64,000 nt of DNA from an uncultured Bacillota bacterium (GCA_949284445.1 CASDVP010000002.1:90542-154541), one strand, 5' to 3'. Shown: positions 9,828-19,063, numbered from the stretch's first letter. Made by a program: numbers and translations. Notes: generated by a model from the sequence alone, not told the origin.

Positions 9828-10943
9828 ATGAGTTTAACTGCTGGCATTGTCGGATTACCTAACGTCGGAAAATCTACTCTGTTTAACGCTATCACAAACA
9901 ATAATGTTTTAGCGGAAAATTATCCTTTTGCAACGATCAATCCTAACACCGGAGTCGTCGAAGTTAAAGATCCGCGATTCGATGAATTAGTCGATATTTT
10001 TAAGCCTAAAAAACAAGTGAGAGCGACATTTGAATTCACTGATATCGCTGGATTAGTAAAAGGTGCATCCAAAGGTGAAGGCTTAGGAAACCAATTTTTA
10101 GGTAACATCAGAAATACTGATGCTATTATCCATGTTGTCAGATGCTTTGATGATCCTTCTATCATCTCTTATAACGGTCGACAAGTCGATCCGGTCATGG
10201 ATGCAACTGAAGTTAATCTAGAGCTTATCTTATCCGATTTAGATGTCTTAGAGAAGAGACTTGAAAAACTAGGTCGTAAAGCTCAAATGACTAAGGATAA
10301 ACAAGAGCTCTTAGAAGTTTCTGCTATCAATAAAATCATCGATGCTTTAAAGCATGAACAGATGGCTAGTGATGTTCCATTAACTATCGCTGAAAAAGAA
10401 GTCGCTAAGAATTTCAATCTGATCACAATGAAACCGGTCATCTACGTCGGAAACGTAGATGAAGATTCTTATGCGGAGCCTTTAAAGAATCCCTACTTCA
10501 AGGCCTTAAGCGATTTTGCTAGCAGTCATCATGCTGAATGTATTCCGATCTCGGCTCTGATCGAAGAAGAGTTATCTAAAGTCACTGAAGAAGAGAGAAA
10601 AGAATATCTAGATTCATTAGGCACTTCTTTGACTGGCTTAGATAAGATCACCATGGCTAGTTATCATATCTTAGGCTTAAGAACTTTCTTCACTTGTGGT
10701 GAAGATGAAGTTCGCGCTTGGACTTTCCATGAAGGGATGACCACTCCTGAATGCGCTGGTATCATTCACTCTGATTTCCAAAAGTATTTCTTAAAGGCTG
10801 AAGTTTATAAATATGAAGACATCCATGAGCTCAGAAGCGAAGCAGCGATCAAAGCAGCTGGCAAGATGCTTCTAGTTGGCAAAGATTATGTCGTTCAAGA
10901 TGGTGATTGTCTCTATATCAGATCAGCAGCGGTTAAAAAATAA
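9828..10943 (+). CDS. ychF: Redox-regulated ATPase YchF (Obg family)
   Basis: A 371-residue P-loop protein of the Obg/YchF group. The Walker A motif GLPNVGKS is at residues 8-15, switch II carries DIAGLVKGASKGEGLG, and the base-recognition motif is NVDE instead of NKxD, the hallmark that makes YchF prefer ATP. The C-terminal TGS-like domain covers about the last 85 residues (TFFTCGEDEVRAW onwards). It binds ribosomes and is linked to stress responses in other bacteria. A GAGGT site precedes the ATG. It heads a tight run with ispF (2-base gap) and argS. Confidence 0.97.
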   Translation: MSLTAGIVGLPNVGKSTLFNAITNNNVLAENYPFATINPNTGVVEVKDPRFDELVDIFKPKKQVRATFEFTDIAGLVKGASKGEGLGNQFLGNIRNTDAIIHVVRCFDDPSIISYNGRQVDPVMDATEVNLELILSDLDVLEKRLEKLGRKAQMTKDKQELLEVSAINKIIDALKHEQMASDVPLTIAEKEVAKNFNLITMKPVIYVGNVDEDSYAEPLKNPYFKALSDFASSHHAECIPISALIEEELSKVTEEERKEYLDSLGTSLTGLDKITMASYHILGLRTFFTCGEDEVRAWTFHEGMTTPECAGIIHSDFQKYFLKAEVYKYEDIHELRSEAAIKAAGKMLLVGKDYVVQDGDCLYIRSAAVKK

Positions 10944-10945
10944 TC

Positions 10946-11425
10946 ATGTCGATACTCACTGGTTTAGGATATGATATCCATCGTCTAGAGGATGGCGATC
11001 ACCTTCTATTAGCTGGTGTTAAAGTGCCGGCTGATAAAAGAATCGTCGCTCATTCTGATGGAGATATCGTGTATCATTGTTTGGCTCAAGCGTTATTTTC
11101 AGCTTTAGGATCAGATGATATCGGAAGTCATTTTCCGGATAGCTCTTCTGAAACATCTGGTTTATCTTCCTCATTGATCGTCAAGAAAGCCTTAGAAGAG
11201 ATGAGAAATTCCGGCTATCAAGTGAACAATGTCGTAGTCGCTATCATCTTAGAAAAGCCGAAGTTAAAGCAATATAAAATGATGATCAAAGAAGAGATAG
11301 CTAAGATATTAGATATTAAAATTGATAGGGTTGCTGTTCATGCTAACACTTCGGAAATGGTCGGTCCTGTCGGTGAAGGTAGTGCGATAGCTTGTTTATG
11401 TAATATATTATTAAAGAAAGATTGA
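10946..11425 (+). CDS. ispF: 2-C-methyl-D-erythritol 2,4-cyclodiphosphate synthase
   Basis: This 159-residue enzyme forms the cyclic diphosphate in the MEP isoprenoid pathway. Expected zinc ligands are Asp 10, His 12 (YDIH motif) and His 44; AHSDGD at 35-40 and the late HANTSEMVGPVGEG segment, a variant of the KATTTE/GRGEG consensus, complete the active site. The length is normal. It sits two bases after ychF and ten before argS. Together with ispD at 18.3 kb it shows that the organism makes isoprenoids by the MEP route. Confidence 0.95.
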   Translation: MSILTGLGYDIHRLEDGDHLLLAGVKVPADKRIVAHSDGDIVYHCLAQALFSALGSDDIGSHFPDSSSETSGLSSSLIVKKALEEMRNSGYQVNNVVVAIILEKPKLKQYKMMIKEEIAKILDIKIDRVAVHANTSEMVGPVGEGSAIACLCNILLKKD

Positions 11426-11435
11426 GGCAGTTATT

Positions 11436-13094
11436 ATGGATATTCAAGAACAGATCAAAGAAAAAATAGAAGAGATATTCAAAAAGTATCAAGTAGAGGT
11501 AAAAAAAGAAGAGATCATACTCTCTCCCTCTGATAATCGTTCGCATGGCGATTATGCGTCTAATATCGCTTTAAGAAAAGCTAAATCATTAGGCAAAAAG
11601 CCGATCGATTTAGCAGAAGAGATAGCTGCTGATTTCTCTTTGGATGGCGTTGAAAAAGTCGAAGCTAAGATGCCTGGCTTTTTAAACTTCTTTTTGAAAG
11701 CTGATGAACTAGGTTCAGTCATCAAAACAGTCATCTCAGAAGGTGAACATTACGGCGATCTGACCTTTGGTCAAAACAAGAAGGTCGATATCGAATATGT
11801 TTCTGCTAATCCGACCGGTTATCTTCATCTAGGACATGCTAGAGGCGCAGCTATCGGCGATTCTCTCTCACGCCTTTATAAGAAGGCTGGTTATCAAGTG
11901 ACCAGAGAATATTATGTCAATGATGCTGGAAATCAAATCACTAATCTCGGAAAATCATTGATGGTCAGATATCTGGAATTATTCGGAGTTGAAAGAGAGT
12001 TTCCTGAAGACGGATACCATGGTCAAGAAATCATCACTATTGCTAAAAAATTAAAAGATGAAATTCAAGATGCTTATCTTGCAAATCCTGATGAGCATTT
12101 AGAAGATTTCAAAAATTATGGTTCAAAAGAATTATTAGAACAGATCAAAAAAGATCTTCATGAATTCCGTGTTGATCACGATGTTTACACTTCTGAAAAA
12201 GCGATCAAAGCTCGTGGAAGCGTTGAAGAAGTGCTCAAAAAATTAAAGCCTTATTGCTATCAACAAGAAGGCGCTTTATTCTTAAACACCACTAAAGATG
12301 GCGATGATAAAGACCGTGTTTTAGTCAAATCAGATGGTTCTTACACATATCTTTTACCTGATATCGCTTATCATGCTGATAAATACCAACGCGGTTTTGA
12401 TTACTTGATCGATTTATTCGGCGCTGATCATCACGGCTATATCACTAGATTGAAAGCCTCTATATCTGATTTAGGTTATGATTCAAGTCGATTAACTGTT
12501 TCCCTTGTTCAGATGGTCAGACTGTTTAAAGACGGACAAGAGTTTAAGATGTCAAAAAGAACTGGCAATGCGATATCGATGAAAGAATTGGTCGAAGAAG
12601 TCGGCGTGGATGCTGCTAGATACTTCTTCGTTTCTCGTTCTAACAATTCACATCTTGATTTCGATATCGATTTAGCTAAAAAACTAGGATCTGAAAACCC
12701 GGTTTATTACGCTCAATACACCCATGCTCGTTTATGCGGCATCTTAAATAATGGTGCTTCTTTCTTCCCTCTCAATTATGATTCTGATCGCTTGACTAGC
12801 GATAGCGAAAAGAACCTGTTGTTATTGATCAAAGATTTCGACAAAAATATCTTAGCTAGCGTGGAAGAAAACGAGCCTTATAAGATGACTAATTATGTCC
12901 ACTCTTTAGCTAAATCTATCAATGAATTCTATACTAAGAATCGTGTCCTAGATGATAAAGATCCTGAATTATCTAATCAGCGTTTAGGACTTGTTAAAGC
13001 CTGTGAAATCGTCTTGAAGAGTGCTTTATCTTTGATCGGTGTTTCTGCACCTGAAAGAATGGTATCTTTAGAGAAAGAAAATCAATCTCTTTAA
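11436..13094 (+). CDS. argS: Arginyl-tRNA synthetase
   Basis: A 552-residue class I synthetase that charges tRNA-Arg. The HIGH-like motif is HLGH (131-134, in GYLHLGHARG) and the KMSKS-like motif is KMSKR (371-375). An N-terminal Add-1 type domain precedes the catalytic core (SANPTGYLHLGH), and the C-terminal DALR anticodon-binding domain starts near residue 430 (NPVYYAQYTHARLCGI). Length and domain order are typical. It is the last gene of the ychF-ispF-argS run, 64 bases before rpoE. Confidence 0.97.
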   Translation: MDIQEQIKEKIEEIFKKYQVEVKKEEIILSPSDNRSHGDYASNIALRKAKSLGKKPIDLAEEIAADFSLDGVEKVEAKMPGFLNFFLKADELGSVIKTVISEGEHYGDLTFGQNKKVDIEYVSANPTGYLHLGHARGAAIGDSLSRLYKKAGYQVTREYYVNDAGNQITNLGKSLMVRYLELFGVEREFPEDGYHGQEIITIAKKLKDEIQDAYLANPDEHLEDFKNYGSKELLEQIKKDLHEFRVDHDVYTSEKAIKARGSVEEVLKKLKPYCYQQEGALFLNTTKDGDDKDRVLVKSDGSYTYLLPDIAYHADKYQRGFDYLIDLFGADHHGYITRLKASISDLGYDSSRLTVSLVQMVRLFKDGQEFKMSKRTGNAISMKELVEEVGVDAARYFFVSRSNNSHLDFDIDLAKKLGSENPVYYAQYTHARLCGILNNGASFFPLNYDSDRLTSDSEKNLLLLIKDFDKNILASVEENEPYKMTNYVHSLAKSINEFYTKNRVLDDKDPELSNQRLGLVKACEIVLKSALSLIGVSAPERMVSLEKENQSL

Positions 13095-13158
13095 AGAGAC
13101 GGCTTGAAAGTGTATACTTGTAGAGATTTTAAATTTAAATATAAGGAGAATTATTAAT

Positions 13159-13581
13159 ATGGCAGAAAGCAAATCTTTAGTCGACATCGCTTATGACGTT
13201 TTAAAAAAGGAATACGAAGAGAAAAATGCTAGTGTTCCGATGCCTTTTGGTGAACTTTTGATCGCTGTTGGTAAAGTCTTGGGAACCACTGATGAGAATC
13301 ATCTCATCGACTTGGCTTCTCGTTTCTATACCGCTTTGACCACCGATGGACGTTTTGTCATCAAAGAAAACAACACCTGGGTTTTAAGAGAACACGAACT
13401 TTATGAAAATGTTCATATCGATATGAACGATGTCTACTCTGATGAACCTGCTGAAGATGAATTAGGCAGTGAAAGCGAAGATAAGGAACTCGATGAAGAG
13501 GAAGAGAGTGATGAAGAAGATGATGAAGATAATGAAGAGCCTAACATCATCACTGCTGAATTGGATGAAGACGAAGAATAA
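13159..13581 (+). CDS. rpoE: DNA-directed RNA polymerase delta subunit
   Basis: A 140-residue protein with the two-part structure of the Firmicute delta factor: a folded HARE-HTH domain (about residues 1-85, DIAYDVLKKE onwards) and a disordered, extremely acidic tail made almost wholly of Glu and Asp. Delta loosens polymerase-DNA contacts, sharpening promoter choice and recycling. It is restricted to Bacillota and relatives, which supports the taxonomic reading of the window. AAGGAGAA is its ribosome binding site and a strong terminator follows. Confidence 0.95.
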   Translation: MAESKSLVDIAYDVLKKEYEEKNASVPMPFGELLIAVGKVLGTTDENHLIDLASRFYTALTTDGRFVIKENNTWVLREHELYENVHIDMNDVYSDEPAEDELGSESEDKELDEEEESDEEDDEDNEEPNIITAELDEDEE

Positions 13582-13602
13582 ACTTATTTCTTTGAATTGA
13601 TT

Positions 13603-13636
13603 AAACTGCAGTTTTATCTTAAACTGCAGTTTTTTC
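13603..13636 (+). terminator. Terminator of rpoE
   Basis: Two copies of the self-complementary AAACTGCAGTTT pair with each other across a short spacer and run into a six-T tail. Confidence 0.85.
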
Positions 13637-13667
13637 ACTATAATTAAATTATTAGAGGTACTATTTT

Positions 13668-14612
13668 ATGAATGAAATTGCAAAGCAGATATTTGAAAAG
13701 ATTGAACAAGCGGATTCTATCGTCATCTTCGGTCATAAGAGCCCTGATGGTGATTGCGTCGGATCCGTCATGGGAATGAAATATGCGCTTTCAGATTATT
13801 TTCCGAACAAACATATTTATGCTGTCGGCACTCATCCTGAGTATTTAGGTAGAGATTTAGATCAAAGTGATGAAGTGTCCGATGAAACTATCGCTTCTTC
13901 TTTAGCATTATTAGTCGACTTAAGCGATTTAAAAAGAGTCGAAGATCAGCGAATAACTCTTGCTAAAGAGATCGTTTGTGTTGATCACCATGTTCCTGAT
14001 AAAGATGAATATGAATTTTTAGTCTATCGTGAAGTCGATGCACCCAGTGCTACTTATATCTTAGCTAAACTCTTATTTGAAAGATACGGACATATCTGTG
14101 CTAAAGCTAGCAAATATCTATTTTTAGGATTGGTGACTGATACTGGAAGATTTCAATTTGATTGTGAAGAAAGAACCTTAGATATCGCTGGTAAATTGAT
14201 TTCAAACGGTGTTGATTATAAAGGCTTATATCGTGAATTATATCGTCAGAACAGCAAAGATTTGAGATATCGTGCCTTTATTTATAATCATTTTGCTTTT
14301 TCTGGTCTTGTCACTTATTGCTGCGTCAGCAAAAAAGAATATGAGGCTTTAGGATTAGAGCAGAATGAAGCCAGTGGAAAAGTTAATCTGTTATCGCTGC
14401 TTGATGATCATCCTATCTGGGCGTTTTTCACTGAACAAAATGATGGTTCTATCCGTGTGGAATTGAGAAGTGATGGTCGTTATAACATGCAAAAAGTTGC
14501 TAAACAATTTAATGGTGGTGGCCATATTCCAGCAAGCGGATGCACCATCTCTTCTTTCGAACAAGTCAAAGACGTGTTAGAAGCTTTAAACAAAGCGGAG
14601 ATGATCGCTTGA
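13668..14612 (+). CDS. nrnA: DHH-family nanoRNase / pAp phosphatase NrnA
   Basis: A 314-residue bifunctional oligoribonuclease. Metal-binding motifs are HKSPDGD (His 23, Asp 27, Asp 29), Asp 84 and DHH at 106-108; the C-terminal DHHA1 substrate domain ends with GGGHIPASG. NrnA-type enzymes degrade RNAs of 2-5 nucleotides and dephosphorylate 3'-phosphoadenosine 5'-phosphate (pAp). A GAGGT site sets the start. The stop codon overlaps the start of the CysQ-like gene by one base, coupling two potential pAp phosphatases. Confidence 0.92.
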   Translation: MNEIAKQIFEKIEQADSIVIFGHKSPDGDCVGSVMGMKYALSDYFPNKHIYAVGTHPEYLGRDLDQSDEVSDETIASSLALLVDLSDLKRVEDQRITLAKEIVCVDHHVPDKDEYEFLVYREVDAPSATYILAKLLFERYGHICAKASKYLFLGLVTDTGRFQFDCEERTLDIAGKLISNGVDYKGLYRELYRQNSKDLRYRAFIYNHFAFSGLVTYCCVSKKEYEALGLEQNEASGKVNLLSLLDDHPIWAFFTEQNDGSIRVELRSDGRYNMQKVAKQFNGGGHIPASGCTISSFEQVKDVLEALNKAEMIA

Positions 14613-15391
14613 TGAAAAGACTTCTTCAAGAGATGATACTAGCTGTTAAAGAAGCTAGTGAAGCGGTGATGAATGTCTATCAAAGAAACTTTGAAGTCAA
14701 GATCAAAGAAGATGATTCGCCGGTGACAGAAGCTGATATCACTTCTGATAGAATCATCAGATCAAGGCTTGAAAAGTTTTCCGATATCGCTTTTCTTTCC
14801 GAAGAAGAACAAGATGATTTATCAAGGCTGAATAAAGAAGCAATTTTTGTTGTTGATCCTTTAGATGGAACTCAAGATTTTGTTAATAAAGATGGCTCTT
14901 TTGGTATCAATTTAGCATTAGTTATTAATCACCAACCAGTTTTAAGCGTCATCGGATTACCGACTGAAAAAAATATCGCTTATGCTCAAAAAGAACACGG
15001 CGCATTCTTGATTGATCAAAACGGTGATGAGAGAAGATTACATGTATCAGATAGGACTAAGGATCTGATTTTATTAGCTTCTAAGACGCATGAGATGGAA
15101 GAAGAAAAACAGGTTTATATCAAACATGCTGATCTCGTAAAAGAAGTTAGAAGATATGGTGCTTCAATGAAAGCTGTGAAACTTGCAAGCGGGGAAGCTG
15201 ATGCTTCTATCAGATTCACTAAGCATACTAAAGAGTGGGATATCTGTGCTCCAGATCTGTTAGTCAGAGAATCTGGCGGTATTTTTGTAGATACTAAATT
15301 ACAGCCTTTCACCTACAACCGTCGTGATGTTTATAACCATAATGGTTATTGTATGTTTAATCGAAAAGAGAACATAGTTCTATTAAAGTGA
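14612..15391 (+). CDS. CysQ-like 3'(2'),5'-bisphosphate nucleotidase (inositol monophosphatase family)
   Basis: A 259-residue, lithium-sensitive-type phosphatase of the FIG/IMPase superfamily. Metal-site residues are visible: SEEE (63-66), DPLDGTQDF (82-90) and WD (209-210). The PVTEAD segment and the TQDF variant of the motif favour a bisphosphate nucleotidase (CysQ) over inositol monophosphatase. The start is the ATG sharing a base with the nrnA stop; a longer frame beginning at 14540 would lie wholly inside nrnA and is rejected. The likely role is removal of pAp. Inositol phosphatase or fructose-bisphosphatase activity cannot be excluded. Confidence 0.8.
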   Translation: MKRLLQEMILAVKEASEAVMNVYQRNFEVKIKEDDSPVTEADITSDRIIRSRLEKFSDIAFLSEEEQDDLSRLNKEAIFVVDPLDGTQDFVNKDGSFGINLALVINHQPVLSVIGLPTEKNIAYAQKEHGAFLIDQNGDERRLHVSDRTKDLILLASKTHEMEEEKQVYIKHADLVKEVRRYGASMKAVKLASGEADASIRFTKHTKEWDICAPDLLVRESGGIFVDTKLQPFTYNRRDVYNHNGYCMFNRKENIVLLK

Positions 15392-15422
15392 GTCGATTTC
15401 AGTTTTAGTTCTTATATTGAAA

Positions 15423-15454
15423 ACATGTCTGCTTGAATGTGGGCGTGTTTTTTT
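15423..15454 (+). terminator. Terminator after nrnA/CysQ pair
   Basis: A ten-base stem (ACATGTCTGC with GTGGGCGTGT, several G-U pairs), six-base loop and a run of seven or more T. Confidence 0.6.
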
Positions 15455-15748
15455 AATAGCTCATTACAGCCTTAAACAAATTCAATAACTATTAGTGAAG
15501 AAAGATTAAGTATTTTTATATTTCCCATGAATTAGTTTTACAGTTGATACTTAAATAATGCGATATTTCTTGATATTTTGAAATTGAAATCAATTTTTTT
15601 GTGGTAAATGATTTTCAGTTTATTTAGTTTTTTCTTTCTATACACTCCTATATATTCATAACTGTTCGAATTCGAATCATCTAACGAAATTGTGATTATT
15701 CTTTTAGGGAAGATACCTCTTTGTAATAAATATTGATAAAAAGATTAA
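15455..15748. other. Gene-free stretch before the broken TetR-type gene
   Basis: AT-rich with stops in all frames and no RNA gene or repeat that I can recognise. It may hold the decayed upstream region of the following pseudogene. Confidence 0.5.
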
Positions 15749-16251
15749 ATGGCAAGAAGGCCTACATCTTCTGATTCTGGTGCACACCATGCAAAAATTT
15801 AAATGATTTTCATATTCCTTTAGAAAAACTGAATAGCAAATTTTATGAAATTAATGATTTAGATTTCCACTATTTAAATTCATCATCGTTCTATCTCTAT
15901 ATTAAAAAGTATTGTTTAAAGAATAATCATGAAATCAACCCCATTTTAGATGATTTGTTTAAGAGAAGAGGTTCTGATTTATATAAATTTATTTTTGAAC
16001 ATTATCACGATGGTTCCTCAACAAAAATATTCAGTGCTGAAGAACATATCAGATGGATGATCAGAACGATACTATTTGATCGAGACGATATTTATGAGCG
16101 TAAGAATAAATTGTTCACTTTTTTTGATGAGTTATATCGTGAACTAACTTCTGAAACTAAAAAACTTGAAGAGTATTATCAACAAGATATTCTGATCTAT
16201 GATACCTTAAACTTTATCGCTAATTGTGTGATACTCGATAGTGAAAAATAA
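15749..16251 (+). pseudogene. Frameshifted TetR/AcrR-type regulator remnant (tentative)
   Basis: An ATG at 15749 opens a frame reading MARRPTSSDSGAHHAKI and stops at 15802. The next frame then runs open to 16251, starting around LNDFHIPLEKLNSKFY. Joined across one indel near 15790-15800, the product would be about 166 residues. The beginning and the segment NSSSFYLYIKKYCLK recall the TetR pattern, in which a basic start leads to a helix-turn-helix ending in FYLYFKSKE; the remainder would be the helical ligand domain. No ATG starts the second part. The helix-turn-helix is poorly conserved, so decay is advanced. The family assignment is tentative; the frame break is seen directly. Confidence 0.4.
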
Positions 16252-16269
16252 CAAAAGTTAAGCTGAATT

Positions 16270-16929
16270 TTATTTGTTGAGTTGAGCAGTTTTTAAAGCG
16301 TCTTTTTCAAAAGTGACTAATCCGCTATCAGTCAAATGATGCTGTTTCAGTTTTAATAAAATCTTATAAGGAACAGTTGCGATATCAGCACCTAAAACAG
16401 CAGAATTCTTCACATGTAGTGGATTTCTGATCGAGGCACAAATGATTTTGGTCTGATATTGATAATTTCGTTTGATCGCTACAATCTCTTGAATCAATTG
16501 AAAACTGTTTTCTCCGATATCATCTAATCTTCCTAAGAAAGGTGATACATAAGTAGCACCGGCTTCCATAGCCAATAATGCTTGATTGGCTGAAAAACAT
16601 AAGGTGAGATTAGTTGGGATGTTCTCTTTAGATAGCTGATGACAAATTTTTAATCCTTCTTCGTTGATCGGAAGTTTGATGACGATGTTTTTCTTGTTGA
16701 TCTCATATAACTTATGAGCTTGTTCAAGCATTAAATCAACATCATTGTTGCAAGTGACCTCAGCTGAGATAGGACCATCGATGAGTTTGACGATTTTATT
16801 GATGACTTCTTCCTGAGTCAATCCTTCTTTAGCAATCAAAGAAGGGTTGGTGGTCACACCTTTTATATAGCCCCAGGTACTAGCTTCTTCGATCTCATTT
16901 AAATTTGCGGTATCAATAAATAATTCCAT
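16270..16929 (-). CDS. Transaldolase / fructose-6-phosphate aldolase family (TalC)
   Basis: A 219-residue short transaldolase. The core motifs FIDTAN (4-9) and [13 protein letters not shown] (24-36) and the Schiff-base lysine in IVIKLP (Lys 85) are present. This class works in the non-oxidative pentose phosphate pathway or as a fructose-6-phosphate aldolase; sequence alone does not decide. The start at the ATG of MELFID has GAGGTG eight bases upstream; a GTG three codons earlier overlaps that site and is rejected. It lies 22 bases after ppa and is probably cotranscribed with it. Confidence 0.9.
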   Translation of the reverse strand: MELFIDTANLNEIEEASTWGYIKGVTTNPSLIAKEGLTQEEVINKIVKLIDGPISAEVTCNNDVDLMLEQAHKLYEINKKNIVIKLPINEEGLKICHQLSKENIPTNLTLCFSANQALLAMEAGATYVSPFLGRLDDIGENSFQLIQEIVAIKRNYQYQTKIICASIRNPLHVKNSAVLGADIATVPYKILLKLKQHHLTDSGLVTFEKDALKTAQLNK

Positions 16930-16951
16930 TTTGTACACCTCTTTTTATTTT

Positions 16952-17551
16952 TTAAGAAATCTTTTTTGCGACTCTGATGATACCAGTACCATCATCTTCT
17001 AATGGTTCGTATCCTCTGAATTTTCCATCCATATAATCTTGATAAGCTTGGATATCTTTCTTGATGACCTCAATAGCTGCAGCTCTGCCTTCGATTGAAG
17101 TTACTGATGTCTCTTTACCTTCGAGTGATTTATACACTTTGAAAAAGTGACGGATTTCATCTCCGACATAATCTGGTAATTCTTTTAGTTCCTTGAAAGA
17201 AGAATAGAAAGGATCAGAAGTGCAGACAGCGATGATCTTCTCATCGATATAGCCTTGATCTACCATCCTGATGATACCGATCGGTCGTGATTCTACTAAG
17301 GTTAATGGCACTAATGATTCTTCGCAGAGAACTAAGACATCAAGTGGATCATTATCTTCGGCATAAGTCAAAGGGATGAAGCCATAATTAGCGGGATAGT
17401 AAGTAGCTGTATATAAAACTCTGTCTAATTTGATCAAACCAGTCGATTTATCTAATTCGTATTTGCAATGGCTTCCTTTAGGTATTTCAACGACTGAAGT
17501 GAACTTTTCACAAGTTATCCTTTTGTGGTCTATATCGTGCCAAATATTCAT
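16952..17551 (-). CDS. ppa: Inorganic pyrophosphatase, family I
   Basis: A 199-residue soluble pyrophosphatase. The family signature D-N-D-P-L-D-V is at 66-72 (metal-binding Asp 66, 68, 71), with the substrate-binding [11 protein letters not shown] segment at 22-32. It hydrolyses the pyrophosphate released by biosynthetic reactions. GGAGGTG precedes the ATG. The C-terminus (about 175 onwards) is a little longer than in E. coli but normal for Firmicute homologues. Confidence 0.95.
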   Translation of the reverse strand: MNIWHDIDHKRITCEKFTSVVEIPKGSHCKYELDKSTGLIKLDRVLYTATYYPANYGFIPLTYAEDNDPLDVLVLCEESLVPLTLVESRPIGIIRMVDQGYIDEKIIAVCTSDPFYSSFKELKELPDYVGDEIRHFFKVYKSLEGKETSVTSIEGRAAAIEVIKKDIQAYQDYMDGKFRGYEPLEDDGTGIIRVAKKIS

Positions 17552-17622
17552 ACAGCACCTCCATCAATTAATATTATTTTAACTAAAACTGAACCTAAAG
17601 CCGAAAATAAAATGCTTACAAT

Positions 17623-18150
17623 TTATAAAAACGGTGCGCTCTCACGATTTTTGCGTTTTATGAATGGTGAAAAAAGAATCAAACCGTGGAAGGCATTGTA
17701 ATGACTGGCGACTTTATTGTATTGGCTATATGGATTATCTTTCACTTTATTGTCTAAAAAGAGATGATTTTTGATCTCATTGAGATAATCAGCAAAAATA
17801 GTCTGACTAGTAAGCCTTTTTTCAGTCAGATATTTTTGAAAATAGATCAACAAAAAGTCATCATTTCCTTTGGCTTTAGCAATGTCGATAGGACGAGTGT
17901 TCATGATCTCATCCGTCTCATCGATCAGTTCACTGAATTGCTTTGGAAATCCATAATTTCTTTCTTTTAAAGCTGAAGCTACTTTCTTGATCAATTCTAA
18001 TCTCTCTTTTTCATAAGGGGCAATTTTAGCCATCTCATCATAGACTTTATTTTCAGCTCTTTTCGTCAATTGCCCAACTATCAGTCCGCTTATCACATAA
18101 ACAGCGATCAGAGAGACGACGATGATGACGACTATTATCCATTGTTCCAT
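17623..18150 (-). CDS. Membrane-anchored LemA-like protein (tentative)
   Basis: A 175-residue protein with one N-terminal transmembrane helix (about residues 4-27) and a helical, charged cytoplasmic or external domain. The C-terminal pattern NPYSQYNKVASHYNAFHGLI resembles the helical repeat of LemA-family proteins, but the full LemA signature is not evident, so I hold this as a resemblance. AGGTGA lies just upstream of the ATG. Its promoter region is shared with divergent ispD. Function unknown. Confidence 0.5.
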   Translation of the reverse strand: MEQWIIVVIIVVSLIAVYVISGLIVGQLTKRAENKVYDEMAKIAPYEKERLELIKKVASALKERNYGFPKQFSELIDETDEIMNTRPIDIAKAKGNDDFLLIYFQKYLTEKRLTSQTIFADYLNEIKNHLFLDNKVKDNPYSQYNKVASHYNAFHGLILFSPFIKRKNRESAPFL

Positions 18151-18245
18151 TTTTTCACCTGATACTATTTTTCATCTAATAGTATGCTCCTATTTTATCT
18201 AGTGGCTATCTAAGCCATAATTTATTATAAGACAAAACAAGATTA

Positions 18246-18254
18246 TGCTAGAAT
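18246..18254 (+). promoter_or_regulatory. Extended -10 promoter of ispD, leaderless arrangement
   Basis: TG-C-TAGAAT ends only six bases before the GTG start at 18261. Transcription would begin at or next to the start codon, and there is no Shine-Dalgarno sequence. Confidence 0.6.
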
Positions 18255-18260
18255 TATTAC

Positions 18261-18974
18261 GTGAATAATAAGAAAAAAACTGCATTTATTTTGCTATTAT
18301 CTGGTAAAGGTGAAAGATTGTTTTCAGAGATTCATGTCAAGAAACAATTTTATCTTTTAGATGATCAAAAGATGTATCTTTATCCGCTAAAAACCGCATT
18401 GAACTCCTCTCTGTTTGATGAGATAGTCATCGTGGTTGACAAAGAAGATTTTCAGAGCGTTAAACTGGAGATCTCCTCTTTGTTTCCTGATGAACACATA
18501 TTGATAACTTGTGGTGGAAACACTAGAAATGGCTCTGTTTATAGTGGCTTAAAAGAATTAGAAAAATATCATGTTGATAAAGTTATCATTCATGATGCTG
18601 CTAGACCATTTCTATACGAGAGCATTTTAAAAGAGATGATTCTAAAATTGGATTCGTTTTCGTCTGTCTCTTGCTATATTCCTGTCTATGATTCTCTTTT
18701 TGATAAATCTGAAGAAAAATATCTTAACAGAGATGAAAAAGTTCTGATTTATACTCCGCAAGGCTTTGATTATCCGCAGATCAAAAAGATATTCGACGAT
18801 GGTTTTGACGTGAAAAGCACCGATGATTTTAGCAAAGCTTTGAAGGCAGATCTAAGCCATGACTTATTACGTGCAAAGCCCCTTTTGTTCAAGGTTACAG
18901 ATGCTGATTCATTAGAAATGGCTGTGTTATTTGTGAAAGCATTTAAGAAATATATTGCAAAGAAATTTTTATAA
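18261..18974 (+). CDS. ispD: 2-C-methyl-D-erythritol 4-phosphate cytidylyltransferase
   Basis: A 237-residue nucleotidyltransferase that activates MEP with CTP. The nucleotide-binding loop reads LLLSGKGERLFSEIHVKKQF, a variant of the AAGxGxRM...KQ consensus, and HDAARPFL marks the active-site strand; TPQGF and STDDFS follow as in IspD. The divergence (SGKGER in place of AAGxGxR) leaves a small chance of a related TarI/LicC-type cytidylyltransferase, but the presence of ispF supports IspD. It starts with GTG, apparently on a leaderless message. Confidence 0.8.
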   Translation: MNNKKKTAFILLLSGKGERLFSEIHVKKQFYLLDDQKMYLYPLKTALNSSLFDEIVIVVDKEDFQSVKLEISSLFPDEHILITCGGNTRNGSVYSGLKELEKYHVDKVIIHDAARPFLYESILKEMILKLDSFSSVSCYIPVYDSLFDKSEEKYLNRDEKVLIYTPQGFDYPQIKKIFDDGFDVKSTDDFSKALKADLSHDLLRAKPLLFKVTDADSLEMAVLFVKAFKKYIAKKFL

Positions 18975-19063
18975 AAGCGGTTTTATGATATTTTTTATTT
19001 ATTCACTTGTTAAAAGTATTATATTTTAGTGGTTTATCTATTTTGAAAAGGAGAGTTCAAGAT

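Noticed and set aside
18971..18986. ATAAAAGCGGTTTTAT as the ispD terminator
   Set aside because: The stem would be six A-T pairs with a four-base loop, too weak for termination; it is better viewed as a possible operator before pgi.
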